Shown in pieces: positions 9,194 to 17,935 of a stretch of 64,000 nucleotides of DNA. The stretch comes from Robiginitalea aurantiaca (GTDB lineage Bacteria; Bacteroidota; Bacteroidia; Flavobacteriales; Flavobacteriaceae), in NCBI RefSeq assembly GCF_030380815.1, contig NZ_JAUDUY010000002.1, forward strand, positions 248,001 to 312,000. The letters run 5' to 3'. The position numbers and the translations under genes are program-made. The stretch's first letter is position 1, and each line of letters starts with the position of its first letter. Below the pieces are notes generated by a model. That model was not told where the DNA came from. It was given only the letters and a program-made list of their open reading frames with translations, and did no database searches.

Positions 9194-9343
9194 ATGGGAA
9201 ATGAATTATTCTACATACTCGGCGGGTTGCTTGTGGTTTATTTTCTAATTTCCGTCTACAACAAAAAGCAATCGAGAAGAAGAAAATCCCGATCCTTTAT
9301 GGAAGGGAGGAAATTAAAGGACCGAAACGATACCAATAACTGA
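9194..9343 (+). CDS. Small single-pass membrane protein (49 aa)
   Basis: ATG at 9194 gives MGNELFYILGGLLVVYFLI, one hydrophobic helix (about residues 5-20) followed by a strongly basic tail (KKQSRRRKSR, KLKDR). Function is not recognised. It sits 19 bases after the methyltransferase-like gene and 30 before the cobalamin adenosyltransferase, in the same direction, so it is probably in the operon. The in-frame region upstream overlaps the previous gene and is unlikely to be translated. Confidence 0.55.
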   Translation: MGNELFYILGGLLVVYFLISVYNKKQSRRRKSRSFMEGRKLKDRNDTNN

Positions 9344-9373
9344 TATCATTCCGGATTTGAGGAATAAAGCGCT

Positions 9374-9949
9374 ATGAAAATCTACACTAAAACCGGGGAT
9401 CAGGGCACTACGGCCCTTTTTGGGGGAACCCGTGTTCCCAAGCATCACATCCGGATTCAGTCTTACGGTACGGTCGATGAACTGAATTCATGGATTGGGC
9501 TGTTACGGGATCAGGAGATCGAGGACCACCATCGGAAATTTCTCCAGAACATTCAGGATCGTTTATTTACCGCTGGTTCCATGCTGGCTACGGAGCCCCA
9601 GGATCCGGATAACCCCAAAAAAATGCGGATTGAAATCCCTCAGGTAACGGAGGCTGACGTCCTCCTTCTCGAGGATGAAATGGATGCGCTGAATACCGAG
9701 CTGCCCCCCATGACCAATTTTATACTCCCCGGGGGACATCCCGTGGTGTCATACTGTCACATTGCACGAACCGTTTGCCGGCGTGCAGAGCGGATGACCA
9801 CATTGTTGAATGAGCAGACTGAAGTATCTTCCATTCTCCTGGTTTACCTGAATCGGCTTTCGGACTATCTCTTTGTACTTGCCCGAAAATTGTCCGCTGA
9901 GCTTCGGGCCGATGAGATAAAATGGATTCCTAATCCGTTAAAGGAATAA
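9374..9949 (+). CDS. cob(I)yrinic acid a,c-diamide adenosyltransferase, PduO type
   Basis: Transfers the adenosyl group of ATP to cob(I)alamin, making coenzyme B12; cytoplasmic trimer. The 191-residue protein begins with the nucleotide-binding MKIYTKTGDQGTTALFGG and continues RVPKHHIRI and YGTVDELNS, then the conserved VCRRAER near 135-141, all typical of the PduO-type family. Coenzyme B12 is needed by methylmalonyl-CoA mutase; its GTPase chaperone MeaB is encoded 21 kb downstream in this window, which fits. Confidence 0.92.
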   Translation: MKIYTKTGDQGTTALFGGTRVPKHHIRIQSYGTVDELNSWIGLLRDQEIEDHHRKFLQNIQDRLFTAGSMLATEPQDPDNPKKMRIEIPQVTEADVLLLEDEMDALNTELPPMTNFILPGGHPVVSYCHIARTVCRRAERMTTLLNEQTEVSSILLVYLNRLSDYLFVLARKLSAELRADEIKWIPNPLKE

Positions 9950-10024
9950 TTTGTGAATTTCACCGTTAAGTAGTTGCCTTTTCCGCAAAAATTTCATAGA
10001 GTTAAGAATTAAACCCTGATTTTC

Positions 10025-10054
10025 TTTGTCATTTTGGTTTAAAATTTATTTTTG
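10025..10054 (+). promoter_or_regulatory. Bacteroidota-type promoter for the DUF2795 gene
   Basis: TTTG at 10025-10028 and TATTTTTG at 10047-10054 with an 18-base spacer match the flavobacterial -33/-7 consensus well. The start codon is at 10081. Confidence 0.55.
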
Positions 10055-10080
10055 CAAAAATTTAAAAACCCGATTTTGCT

Positions 10081-10305
10081 ATGTATTGGACATTAGAATT
10101 GGCATCCTACCTGAGTGATGCGCCCTGGCCGGCCTCCAAAGACGAGTTAATCGACTACGCGATCCGCACGGGAGCTCCGCTTGAGGTTGTGGAAAATCTG
10201 CAGTCCATGGAAGAAGAAGGTGGCGAGATCTACGAATCTATCGAAGAGATCTGGCCCGATTATCCTACGGAAGAAGATTATTTATGGAACGAAGACGAAT
10301 ACTGA
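10081..10305 (+). CDS. DUF2795 domain protein, acidic, 74 aa
   Basis: Very acidic small protein (MYWTLELASYLSDAPWPASK, then EEEGG and a C-terminal DYPTEEDYLWNEDEY). It fits the DUF2795 family, whose role is unknown; in Bacteroidota it commonly precedes secA, as here. It has its own promoter and is followed by an intrinsic terminator, so it is probably monocistronic and highly expressed. No catalytic motif is visible. Confidence 0.8.
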   Translation: MYWTLELASYLSDAPWPASKDELIDYAIRTGAPLEVVENLQSMEEEGGEIYESIEEIWPDYPTEEDYLWNEDEY

Positions 10306-10327
10306 CAAACCACATAACAAACCCTTA

Positions 10328-10353
10328 AAAGTCTCCTCGGAGGCTTTTTTTTT
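10328..10353 (+). terminator. Rho-independent terminator after the DUF2795 gene
   Basis: Eight-pair stem (10328-10335 with 10340-10347, one G-T pair), loop CTCG, then a run of T to 10353. It separates this gene from secA. Confidence 0.8.
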
Positions 10354-10510
10354 ATGTAATTTTGGCAGCCCGGGGAACGTTTTTCGGGCCATTGCGGAAA
10401 CTGGAATACCTTTTGCACCGTTGACAATGGCCAAAATCATTAGAACGACCCCTTTCCGGATGTCTCCTGAGATGCTACCCGGACCAGGCAACAGATAACA
10501 AAATTGTAAT

Positions 10511-13500
10511 ATGAGTATAGTCAATTCGATCTTAAAGGCATTTGTAGGTGACAAAGCTGCCAAGGACGTCAAATCCCTGCAACCTCTGGTTGAAAAAATC
10601 AAGTCTTTCGAAAGGGGGCTCGAGTCCCTTTCCAACGACGAGCTCAGGGCAAAAACCGGTGAATTCAAAGTGCTTATTCAGGAGCGCATCGGAGATCTGG
10701 AGGCTCAGATTGCCGAACTTCGCGAACAGGTTAAAAACTCCACAGATATCGACCTGAATGAAAGTCTCTACAGCCAGATCGACCAGCTGGAGGACGCCTC
10801 CTATCAAAAAACGGAGGAAACCCTGGAAGAAATCCTTCCCGAGGCTTTTGCCGTAGTAAAGGAAACGGCCCGCAGGTTTGCCGGCAACCCAACCCTGACG
10901 GTACAGGCAAGTGAATTTGACCGTCAGCTTTCGGGCACTGCGGACTACGTAACCCTGGAAGGAGATAAGGCCATCTGGAGCAACTCCTGGGATGCGGCAG
11001 GAAAGGAAGTAACCTGGGATATGGTTCACTACGATGTACAATTGATCGGTGGAATCGTACTGCATCAGGGAAAAATAGCTGAAATGCAGACCGGGGAAGG
11101 AAAAACCCTGGTTGCGACCCTACCGGTGTATCTTAATGCCCTGTCGGGGAAAGGAGTTCACCTGGTAACTGTAAACGACTACCTCGCCAAACGTGACAGC
11201 GCCTGGATGGGTCCGATTTTTGAATTCCACGGGCTCTCTGTAGACTGTATTGACAAGCATCAGCCCAATTCGGAAAGCCGGAGGGCAGCGTATAATGCCG
11301 ACATTACCTACGGCACCAATAATGAGTTTGGATTTGATTACCTCAGGGATAATATGGCTCATACCCCCGGTGACCTGGTACAACGCCCGCATCACTACGC
11401 CATTGTGGATGAGGTGGATTCTGTACTTGTGGATGATGCCCGGACACCGCTGATTATCTCAGGACCAGTCCCCGAGGGAGATCGTCATGAATTCCACGAA
11501 CTCCGGCCGAAAGTCTCAGAACTCGTGCAAAAACAACAGCGCTATCTGACCGGAGTCCTCGCAGAAGCCAAAAAGAAAATTGCCGAAGGGGACAGCAAGG
11601 AAGGTGGCTTCCTCCTGCTTCGCGTGCACCGGGGGCTTCCCAAAAACAAAGCCCTGATTAAATTCCTGAGTGAAGAAGGCATTAAACAACTGCTTCAGAA
11701 AACGGAGAATTTCTATATGCAGGACAACAATCGGGAAATGCCTCAAGTGGATGCTGAATTGCTGTTCGTCATAGACGAAAAGAACAACCAAATAGAACTT
11801 ACCGATAAGGGAATCGAATATATTTCGGGTGATGACCAGGATAGTGGATTCTTCATCATGCCGGATATCGGGGGAGAAATCGCCCTGATTGAAAACCAGA
11901 ACCTGGAAATTGAAGAAGAAGCCCGGTTAAAAGAAGAGCTCTTTAAGGACTTTGCCGTAAAGAGCGAGCGGATCCATACCCTCACACAGTTGCTCAAAGC
12001 CTATGCGCTTTTCGAAAAAGACGTGGAATATGTGGTGATGGAAAACAAAGTCATGATCGTCGATGAGCAAACCGGCCGGATCATGGACGGACGCCGATAT
12101 TCTGATGGACTCCACCAGGCGATTGAGGCAAAGGAAAATGTAAAGATCGAGGCGATGACCCAGACCTTTGCGACCATTACGCTTCAAAATTACTTCAGAA
12201 TGTACCGCAAGCTCTCCGGGATGACCGGTACGGCGGTTACAGAGGCAGGAGAATTCTGGGAGATTTACAAATTGGATGTCGTTGAAATCCCGACAAACCG
12301 CCCTATTGCAAGGGATGACCGCAATGACCTGATATACAAGACAAAGCGGGAAAAATACAATGCTATTATCGACGAGGTTATCGAACTTTCCAATGCCGGG
12401 AGGCCGGTACTTATCGGAACGACTTCTGTAGAGGTTTCCGAGTTGCTCTCCCGTATGCTCAACATCCGTAAAATCGGGCACAATGTGCTCAATGCAAAAT
12501 TGCATAAAAAGGAGGCGGATATTGTTGCCGAAGCTGGAAACCCGGGTATTGTTACCATTGCCACCAATATGGCGGGACGGGGAACAGACATTAAACTCAG
12601 TGATGAGGTCAAAAAAGCCGGAGGGCTTGCCATTATAGGTACGGAAAGACATGACTCCAGGCGGGTGGACCGTCAGTTAAGAGGGCGATCCGGTCGTCAG
12701 GGAGATCCGGGAAGTTCGCAATTCTACGTTTCCCTCGAGGATAACCTGATGCGCTTGTTCGGTTCGGAACGGGTAGCCAAAATGATGGACCGCATGGGTC
12801 TGAAAGAAGGAGAAGTCATTCAGGCGGGCATGATGACCAAATCCATTGAACGGGCTCAGAAAAAGGTGGAAGAGAACAACTTTGGTATCCGTAAGCGACT
12901 CCTGGAATACGACGACGTTATGAATGCCCAGCGGGAAGTCGTCTATAAGCGCAGAAGACACGCCTTGCAGGGTGATCGCCTGAAAGTTGACATTGCCAAT
13001 ATGATCTACGATACCTGTGAGGTAATCGCAGAGACGAATAAGATGGCGGGCGATTACAAAAATTTTGAATTTGAGCTGATCAAATACTTCTCAATTACCG
13101 CTCCGGTGGACGAAGAGGAATTCGGTAAACTTTCTGTGCAGGAGATCTCCAGAAAGGTTTATGCCGCAGCCTACGACCACTACAATCAGAAAATGGAACG
13201 CTCCGCTGCCTCCGCTTTTCCGGTAATTAAAAAGGTATTCGAAGACAATTCAAACAAATTCGAACGCATTGTCGTGCCCTTTACAGATGGCATCAAAACA
13301 CTGAATGTGGTCACAAACCTTCAAAATGCGTATGATTCTGAGGGCCGGCAGTTGATCACGGATTTTGAGAAAAATATTTCTTTGGCGATCATCGACGATG
13401 CCTGGAAAACGCATTTGAGAAAGATGGACGAAATGAAGCAATCTGTTCAGCTGGCTGTACACGAACAGAAGGATCCCTTGCTCATCTATAAGTTTGAAGC

Positions 13501-13876
13501 TTTTGAGCTCTTTAAATCGATGATTGATAAGGTCAACAAAGAGGTGGTATCCTTTTTGTTTAAAGGGGAGCTCCCTTCAGCCAACACCCAGCAAATTCAG
13601 GAAGCACGTCAGGTGCGTCGCCCCAAAGAAAACCTCCAGACTTCCAAAGCTGAGATACCCAACACTGATGAACTTGCCGCCCGTAACAGGGCAGCTGGCG
13701 CACAGCAGGGACAGCGGCCACAGGTTACCGAAACCATAACCAGGGAAAAGGCCAAAATAGGACGGAATGAACGGGTTACCATTAAAAATGTGCTTTCCGG
13801 AGAAAATAAAACCGTGAAATTCAAACAGGCCGAACCCCTGATCGCCAAAGGCGAATGGGTCCTGGTAGAGGATTAA
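10511..13876 (+). CDS. secA: Preprotein translocase ATPase SecA, long Bacteroidota form
   Basis: ATP-driven motor pushing unfolded preproteins through SecYEG. Seen: Q-motif region, Walker A MQTGEGKT near residue 193, DEVDSVLVDDARTPLIISG near 303, FGxxKSERIHTLTQLL-like helix, NMAGRGTDIKL near 690, and the helical scaffold to about 1000. At 1121 residues it is much longer than E. coli SecA (901). Extra segments lie at about 55-110 and within 320-480, the first partly predicted coiled coil. The tail ends VTIKNVLSGENKTVKFKQ..LIAKGEW and lacks the usual C-terminal CxCxSGxxxxxCH zinc motif; SecB binding through that motif is therefore not expected. ATG start; terminator follows. Confidence 0.97.
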   Translation: MSIVNSILKAFVGDKAAKDVKSLQPLVEKIKSFERGLESLSNDELRAKTGEFKVLIQERIGDLEAQIAELREQVKNSTDIDLNESLYSQIDQLEDASYQKTEETLEEILPEAFAVVKETARRFAGNPTLTVQASEFDRQLSGTADYVTLEGDKAIWSNSWDAAGKEVTWDMVHYDVQLIGGIVLHQGKIAEMQTGEGKTLVATLPVYLNALSGKGVHLVTVNDYLAKRDSAWMGPIFEFHGLSVDCIDKHQPNSESRRAAYNADITYGTNNEFGFDYLRDNMAHTPGDLVQRPHHYAIVDEVDSVLVDDARTPLIISGPVPEGDRHEFHELRPKVSELVQKQQRYLTGVLAEAKKKIAEGDSKEGGFLLLRVHRGLPKNKALIKFLSEEGIKQLLQKTENFYMQDNNREMPQVDAELLFVIDEKNNQIELTDKGIEYISGDDQDSGFFIMPDIGGEIALIENQNLEIEEEARLKEELFKDFAVKSERIHTLTQLLKAYALFEKDVEYVVMENKVMIVDEQTGRIMDGRRYSDGLHQAIEAKENVKIEAMTQTFATITLQNYFRMYRKLSGMTGTAVTEAGEFWEIYKLDVVEIPTNRPIARDDRNDLIYKTKREKYNAIIDEVIELSNAGRPVLIGTTSVEVSELLSRMLNIRKIGHNVLNAKLHKKEADIVAEAGNPGIVTIATNMAGRGTDIKLSDEVKKAGGLAIIGTERHDSRRVDRQLRGRSGRQGDPGSSQFYVSLEDNLMRLFGSERVAKMMDRMGLKEGEVIQAGMMTKSIERAQKKVEENNFGIRKRLLEYDDVMNAQREVVYKRRRHALQGDRLKVDIANMIYDTCEVIAETNKMAGDYKNFEFELIKYFSITAPVDEEEFGKLSVQEISRKVYAAAYDHYNQKMERSAASAFPVIKKVFEDNSNKFERIVVPFTDGIKTLNVVTNLQNAYDSEGRQLITDFEKNISLAIIDDAWKTHLRKMDEMKQSVQLAVHEQKDPLLIYKFEAFELFKSMIDKVNKEVVSFLFKGELPSANTQQIQEARQVRRPKENLQTSKAEIPNTDELAARNRAAGAQQGQRPQVTETITREKAKIGRNERVTIKNVLSGENKTVKFKQAEPLIAKGEWVLVED

Positions 13877-13896
13877 ACCGGTTTATTATTTCAATA

Positions 13897-13927
13897 CTAA
13901 AAAGCGATCCTAAGGGATCGGTTTTTA
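13897..13927 (+). terminator. Terminator after secA
   Basis: Inverted repeat CTAAAAA-G-CGATCC, loop TAAG, GGATCG-G-TTTTTAG. The A/T flanks supply the T run, so it can work in both directions. Confidence 0.75.
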
Positions 13928-14018
13928 GTGGATACCGCTTCGAATTTTGATTATAAGGCAATTAGAAGTAGCTTTACTTCAGGAAATATTATAATCCATT
14001 TGGTACCTGCCTCCACCT

Positions 14019-15263
14019 ATGCCAACTAAGCCGTTTTTTATCAGGTTGGAAAAAAAGCGGAAAGATCTGGAACGGTCTAAAGAAGTTTCCATCCTGCTTC
14101 GCAACACCAGTATTTTTGCCGGGGCGAGTTGTGTTCTGCTCGCCCTGATAAGTTGGTTTTCCCTGGGCGTATTGCACCCTGCCCCACTACTGCTTGTCGG
14201 CCTTGGCATTTCTTTTGGAATAAATGCGGCCTTATTGCACTATCTCCAGAACGGCCTGAACGCCTATCTGCTCGCATCCGTAATTACCTTTATACAACTC
14301 ATCTGGCTATCCGTATTTACCGGAGGCGTGGCAAGCCCCTTTATCAGCTTCTTTGCCCTGTTGGTTTTTAGTGGCTATCTGGTCAAAACCCGCTATGGCA
14401 ATCTGTATCTGGGCGGGACAATCCTCGGGGTTGCACTTATTTACGTGCAGCAGCAGCAGGGTTTGATGGGTGTTGTCAATTCCGTTCCGCAGGATGTCAT
14501 CCCATTGTTTTCCGCTTTGGTTTTCCTCGTATTCCTCCTGCTACTCGGGGGTGTGCTTGGCAGGAGCCTGGTTAAAGGAATCCGCGATCTCTATCAGAGT
14601 AAGGAAATGCTTTTGCAACGCGCCGAAGAAAAGGATATGTTGCTCAAAGAGGTGCATCACAGGGTGAAAAACAACCTTCAGACCGTTTCCAGCTTGCTTC
14701 GGATGCAAGGCAGGTCAATTGAGGACCCTCAGACACTCAAACAGATTCGGAGCAGTCAGAATCGGGTAGTCTGTATGGCCATGGTCCACGAGATGCTTTA
14801 TATGCGAGAAGATCTTTCATGCATAGAGTACAGCACTTATGTGCAGCAATTGGCAGATTACCTGGTGAAGTCTGTCCGGGGTTCGGAAACCGATATTCGA
14901 CTTAAAATCGATATCCCTGAAATTGAACTGGGGATAGATACCGCCCTGCCCCTGGGCCTTCTGATAAATGAAGCGGTAACCAATGCGCTCAAATACGGGT
15001 TTGAAGGTCGTGAATCCGGCGAGATAAGCATTTCCCTTGAAAAAGAAGATGAGCAGGGATTTGTCCTCAGAATTGGGGATGATGGCATCGGGTACCCCGA
15101 CAATATGGACTACAAAGCATCGAAATCCCTCGGCTTAAAACTCATTCACAACCTGAGCCGACAACTTAAAGGCTCTGTGATCCGCGATCTTTCAAAACGC
15201 GGAACCTATTACATTATCCGATTTAAAGAGGTTCAGCAGGATCCGTTTCATTCCCTGGCCTGA
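14019..15263 (+). CDS. Membrane sensor histidine kinase, HisKA_2 family, orphan
   Basis: 414 residues. About six hydrophobic segments fill residues 30-182, with no obvious periplasmic sensor domain. A short helix follows (185-205), then the HisKA_2 dimerisation/phosphoacceptor box EVHHRVKNNLQTVSSLLRMQ at 211-230, where the second His (214) aligns with the acceptor. The HATPase_c domain has NEAVTNALKYGF and GDDGIGYPD. No response regulator gene is adjacent; partners of such kinases are often encoded elsewhere. The signal sensed is unknown. It is preceded by the secA terminator and followed by a 97-base gap. Confidence 0.85.
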   Translation: MPTKPFFIRLEKKRKDLERSKEVSILLRNTSIFAGASCVLLALISWFSLGVLHPAPLLLVGLGISFGINAALLHYLQNGLNAYLLASVITFIQLIWLSVFTGGVASPFISFFALLVFSGYLVKTRYGNLYLGGTILGVALIYVQQQQGLMGVVNSVPQDVIPLFSALVFLVFLLLLGGVLGRSLVKGIRDLYQSKEMLLQRAEEKDMLLKEVHHRVKNNLQTVSSLLRMQGRSIEDPQTLKQIRSSQNRVVCMAMVHEMLYMREDLSCIEYSTYVQQLADYLVKSVRGSETDIRLKIDIPEIELGIDTALPLGLLINEAVTNALKYGFEGRESGEISISLEKEDEQGFVLRIGDDGIGYPDNMDYKASKSLGLKLIHNLSRQLKGSVIRDLSKRGTYYIIRFKEVQQDPFHSLA

Positions 15264-15360
15264 TCCTGGGAATACCCCTGGGCCGAAATCCCATCTTATA
15301 CCGGCCAAACCAACGAGATTTCCTATATTTAGTCGGACGAACCAAATTAATAACCAACCC

Positions 15361-17877
15361 ATGCGCGTACCCCTTATTTTTGTTCTTTTAGTGGCTTGCC
15401 TGCCGCTCCAGGCCCAGGATTATTTTCTAAAACAGTACGAACCCTATAATGAAGCCATTCCGTCACCGGAAACTTTTCTCGGCTATGGTATTGGGGAATA
15501 TCACACCCGTCATGATCGTATTGTTCACTATCTGGAGACCCTGGCAGAAGCCTCGGATAACGCAGAAATTGAAACCTATGGATTTACGCATGAGAAGCGC
15601 AAACTTGTCATGCTGCGGGTAAGTGAACCCGCCCACCTTTCCAATATTGAGGAGTTGCAGCGTCAGCATCTGGCCTATACAGATCCGAAACAGTCGGCGG
15701 ATCCCCAGGCGGATTTACCCATCTTTGTGCAGCTCGGTTATAACGTACATGGAAATGAGCCTTCAAGTTCTGAAGCCGCCCTTTTGAGTGCCTATATCCT
15801 GGTCGCTTCCAATCATCCTGTAATCCAGCGCTTCAGACGTGAGGCAGTGGTATTTATCGATCCTACCATCAATCCGGATGGGCGCGACAGGCATACCCAA
15901 TGGGCCAATTCATACCGGGGCAACCCTCTGGTTACGGATTCTCAGGATGCCGAGCACAATGAGTACTTCCCGGGTGGTCGAACCAATCATTACTGGTTTG
16001 ACCTCAACAGGGACTGGTTGCTAGCCATTAATCCGGAGAGCCGTGGAAAATTACAATGGTACCACAAATGGTACCCCAACGTGGTTACCGATTTTCACGA
16101 AATGGGGAGTCAAAGCACCTACTTTTTTGAACCCATGAAGGCCAATGGCTCTTTGGATCCTATCATGCCACGTGAAAACTACGAAGACCTGAATACCCTT
16201 TTTGGGTCTTATTTTTCAAAATCACTGGACAGTATCGGGTCGCTCTACTTCACAAAGGAAGTTTTTGATGGTACCTATCCGGGATATGGGTCTTCCTATC
16301 CCGACCTCCAGGGAGGACTGGGATTGCTCTTCGAACAGGCCAGTTCCCGGGGACATGCTCAGAAAACGCCCTTTGGAGAAATCACTTTTCCCTTTACAAT
16401 CCGAAATCAGCTGGTATCCAGTATGACCACGGTAAAAGCAGCGGTCGAAAACAAAGCCATGCTGAGAGCCTATCAAAAGGATTTCTTTAAAAGCGGATTG
16501 GAAAATGCGGCAAACGGACGTATCGGGGCCTACAGGGTGGAGGAAAAATACGACAAGAACCGCTTTAAGGCATTTATTGACAAACTCCTGATCCATGAAA
16601 TCGAGGTTTACAAGGATGGAGAAGATGCCATCGTCGTTCCGACAAATCAGCCACAGTATCGAATGGTTCAAACGTTTTTTGAGACGTACGAAACCTATAG
16701 GGACAGTGTTTTTTACGATGCTTCGGCCTGGTCTGTGGCAAATTTTTACAATATGAAATACAGCCCGGTGCGCGCCGTCAGCCGCGGTGAGCAAATTACC
16801 GATACTCAAGGCCTCTATCCGGTACCTGCCGTGCCGCACTCAGACTACGCCTACCTGATTGACTGGCAGGATTACAATGCCCCGGCAATGCTCTACAACC
16901 TGCAGTCCAAAGGCCTCGTCCTGAGTAGTGCCTTCAAACCCTTTACCACCCGGGTAGGGGGAGTCGAGAAATCATTTACACCCGGGACCCTGGTCCTGCC
17001 GGTTTCCCTTCAAAAAAAGACACCAAAGGAAGTCCACGACCTGATTCTGCAAGCCCAGGAAACCTTTAAAGTCCCTACCTATGCCGTAGCCAGCGGATAT
17101 CATCTAAAAGGTGTGGATTTGGGAAGCCGATACTCAAGGCCCTTGCAAAAACCCAAAGCGGCCATGCTGATCGGGGAAGGCGTTCGATCCTATGAGGCCG
17201 GGGAGGTCTGGCACTTACTCGACACCCGGGTTCATATGCCAATTACGAAAATTCCCCTCAGGGATTTTCGGGGCGCAAGTCTGGACAATTACAACATGCT
17301 TGTACTGGTTAGCGGTCGATACAGGTGGAATGATTCGGAAAAGGAACGTATCCGGGAATGGGTCGCCAAGGGAAACACCCTTATCACCATTGCCGGGGGA
17401 TCCGAAGTTGCCATAGAAAATGAATGGGCGGATGTGCATTTGGTCGAAGCTGAAAAAGACAGCACAGAATCCGTAAATCGTCTTCCGTACGGAGATGCCT
17501 CTGAAAACATTGGAAAAGAAAGTGTCGGGGGCGTGATTCTCAAAATAGACCTGGATCTGACCCATCCCCTTGCCTTTGGATATTCACACCCACAGCTTCC
17601 TGTGTACAAGAATAATGAGGTATGGCTCAAGCCCAGTAAAAACCCATATGCAACCGTTGGACAGTATGCTAAAAACGCACATATCGATGGGTATCTCAGC
17701 GAAAAAAACCGGGAAGAATTCCTGGACTCCTCCGCTTCCCTGCTCGTCAGTCCTCAGGGAAGGGGTCGCATCGTACTCTTTGCGGATAACCCCAACTTCA
17801 GGGGTTCGTGGTACGGGACGAATCGTTTGTTTCTGAACGCACTATTTTTAGGAAATCACATTCGCGTACCCAATTAA
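15361..17877 (+). CDS. Secreted M14 family zinc carboxypeptidase
   Basis: Signal peptide 1-19 (ending LQAQ). The M14 catalytic set is visible: zinc ligands HGNE (His130, Glu133) and His246 in DFHEMG, substrate-carboxylate arginine in NPDGR (175), and general base Glu325 in LLFEQ. The protein is 838 residues, far beyond a bare peptidase domain; residues about 560-838 form a C-terminal region resembling a GATase-like fold seen in such Bacteroidota peptidases. It would trim peptides in the periplasm or outside. The next gene, another secreted hydrolase, follows after 58 bases and may be co-transcribed. TATATTTA at 15323-15330 is close to a -7 element. Confidence 0.88.
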   Translation: MRVPLIFVLLVACLPLQAQDYFLKQYEPYNEAIPSPETFLGYGIGEYHTRHDRIVHYLETLAEASDNAEIETYGFTHEKRKLVMLRVSEPAHLSNIEELQRQHLAYTDPKQSADPQADLPIFVQLGYNVHGNEPSSSEAALLSAYILVASNHPVIQRFRREAVVFIDPTINPDGRDRHTQWANSYRGNPLVTDSQDAEHNEYFPGGRTNHYWFDLNRDWLLAINPESRGKLQWYHKWYPNVVTDFHEMGSQSTYFFEPMKANGSLDPIMPRENYEDLNTLFGSYFSKSLDSIGSLYFTKEVFDGTYPGYGSSYPDLQGGLGLLFEQASSRGHAQKTPFGEITFPFTIRNQLVSSMTTVKAAVENKAMLRAYQKDFFKSGLENAANGRIGAYRVEEKYDKNRFKAFIDKLLIHEIEVYKDGEDAIVVPTNQPQYRMVQTFFETYETYRDSVFYDASAWSVANFYNMKYSPVRAVSRGEQITDTQGLYPVPAVPHSDYAYLIDWQDYNAPAMLYNLQSKGLVLSSAFKPFTTRVGGVEKSFTPGTLVLPVSLQKKTPKEVHDLILQAQETFKVPTYAVASGYHLKGVDLGSRYSRPLQKPKAAMLIGEGVRSYEAGEVWHLLDTRVHMPITKIPLRDFRGASLDNYNMLVLVSGRYRWNDSEKERIREWVAKGNTLITIAGGSEVAIENEWADVHLVEAEKDSTESVNRLPYGDASENIGKESVGGVILKIDLDLTHPLAFGYSHPQLPVYKNNEVWLKPSKNPYATVGQYAKNAHIDGYLSEKNREEFLDSSASLLVSPQGRGRIVLFADNPNFRGSWYGTNRLFLNALFLGNHIRVPN

Positions 17878-17935
17878 ATAAATTGTCAGGGCGTTTTAGG
17901 ACCCGATGAAATTAGACCAACCAATCCTCAGTATT

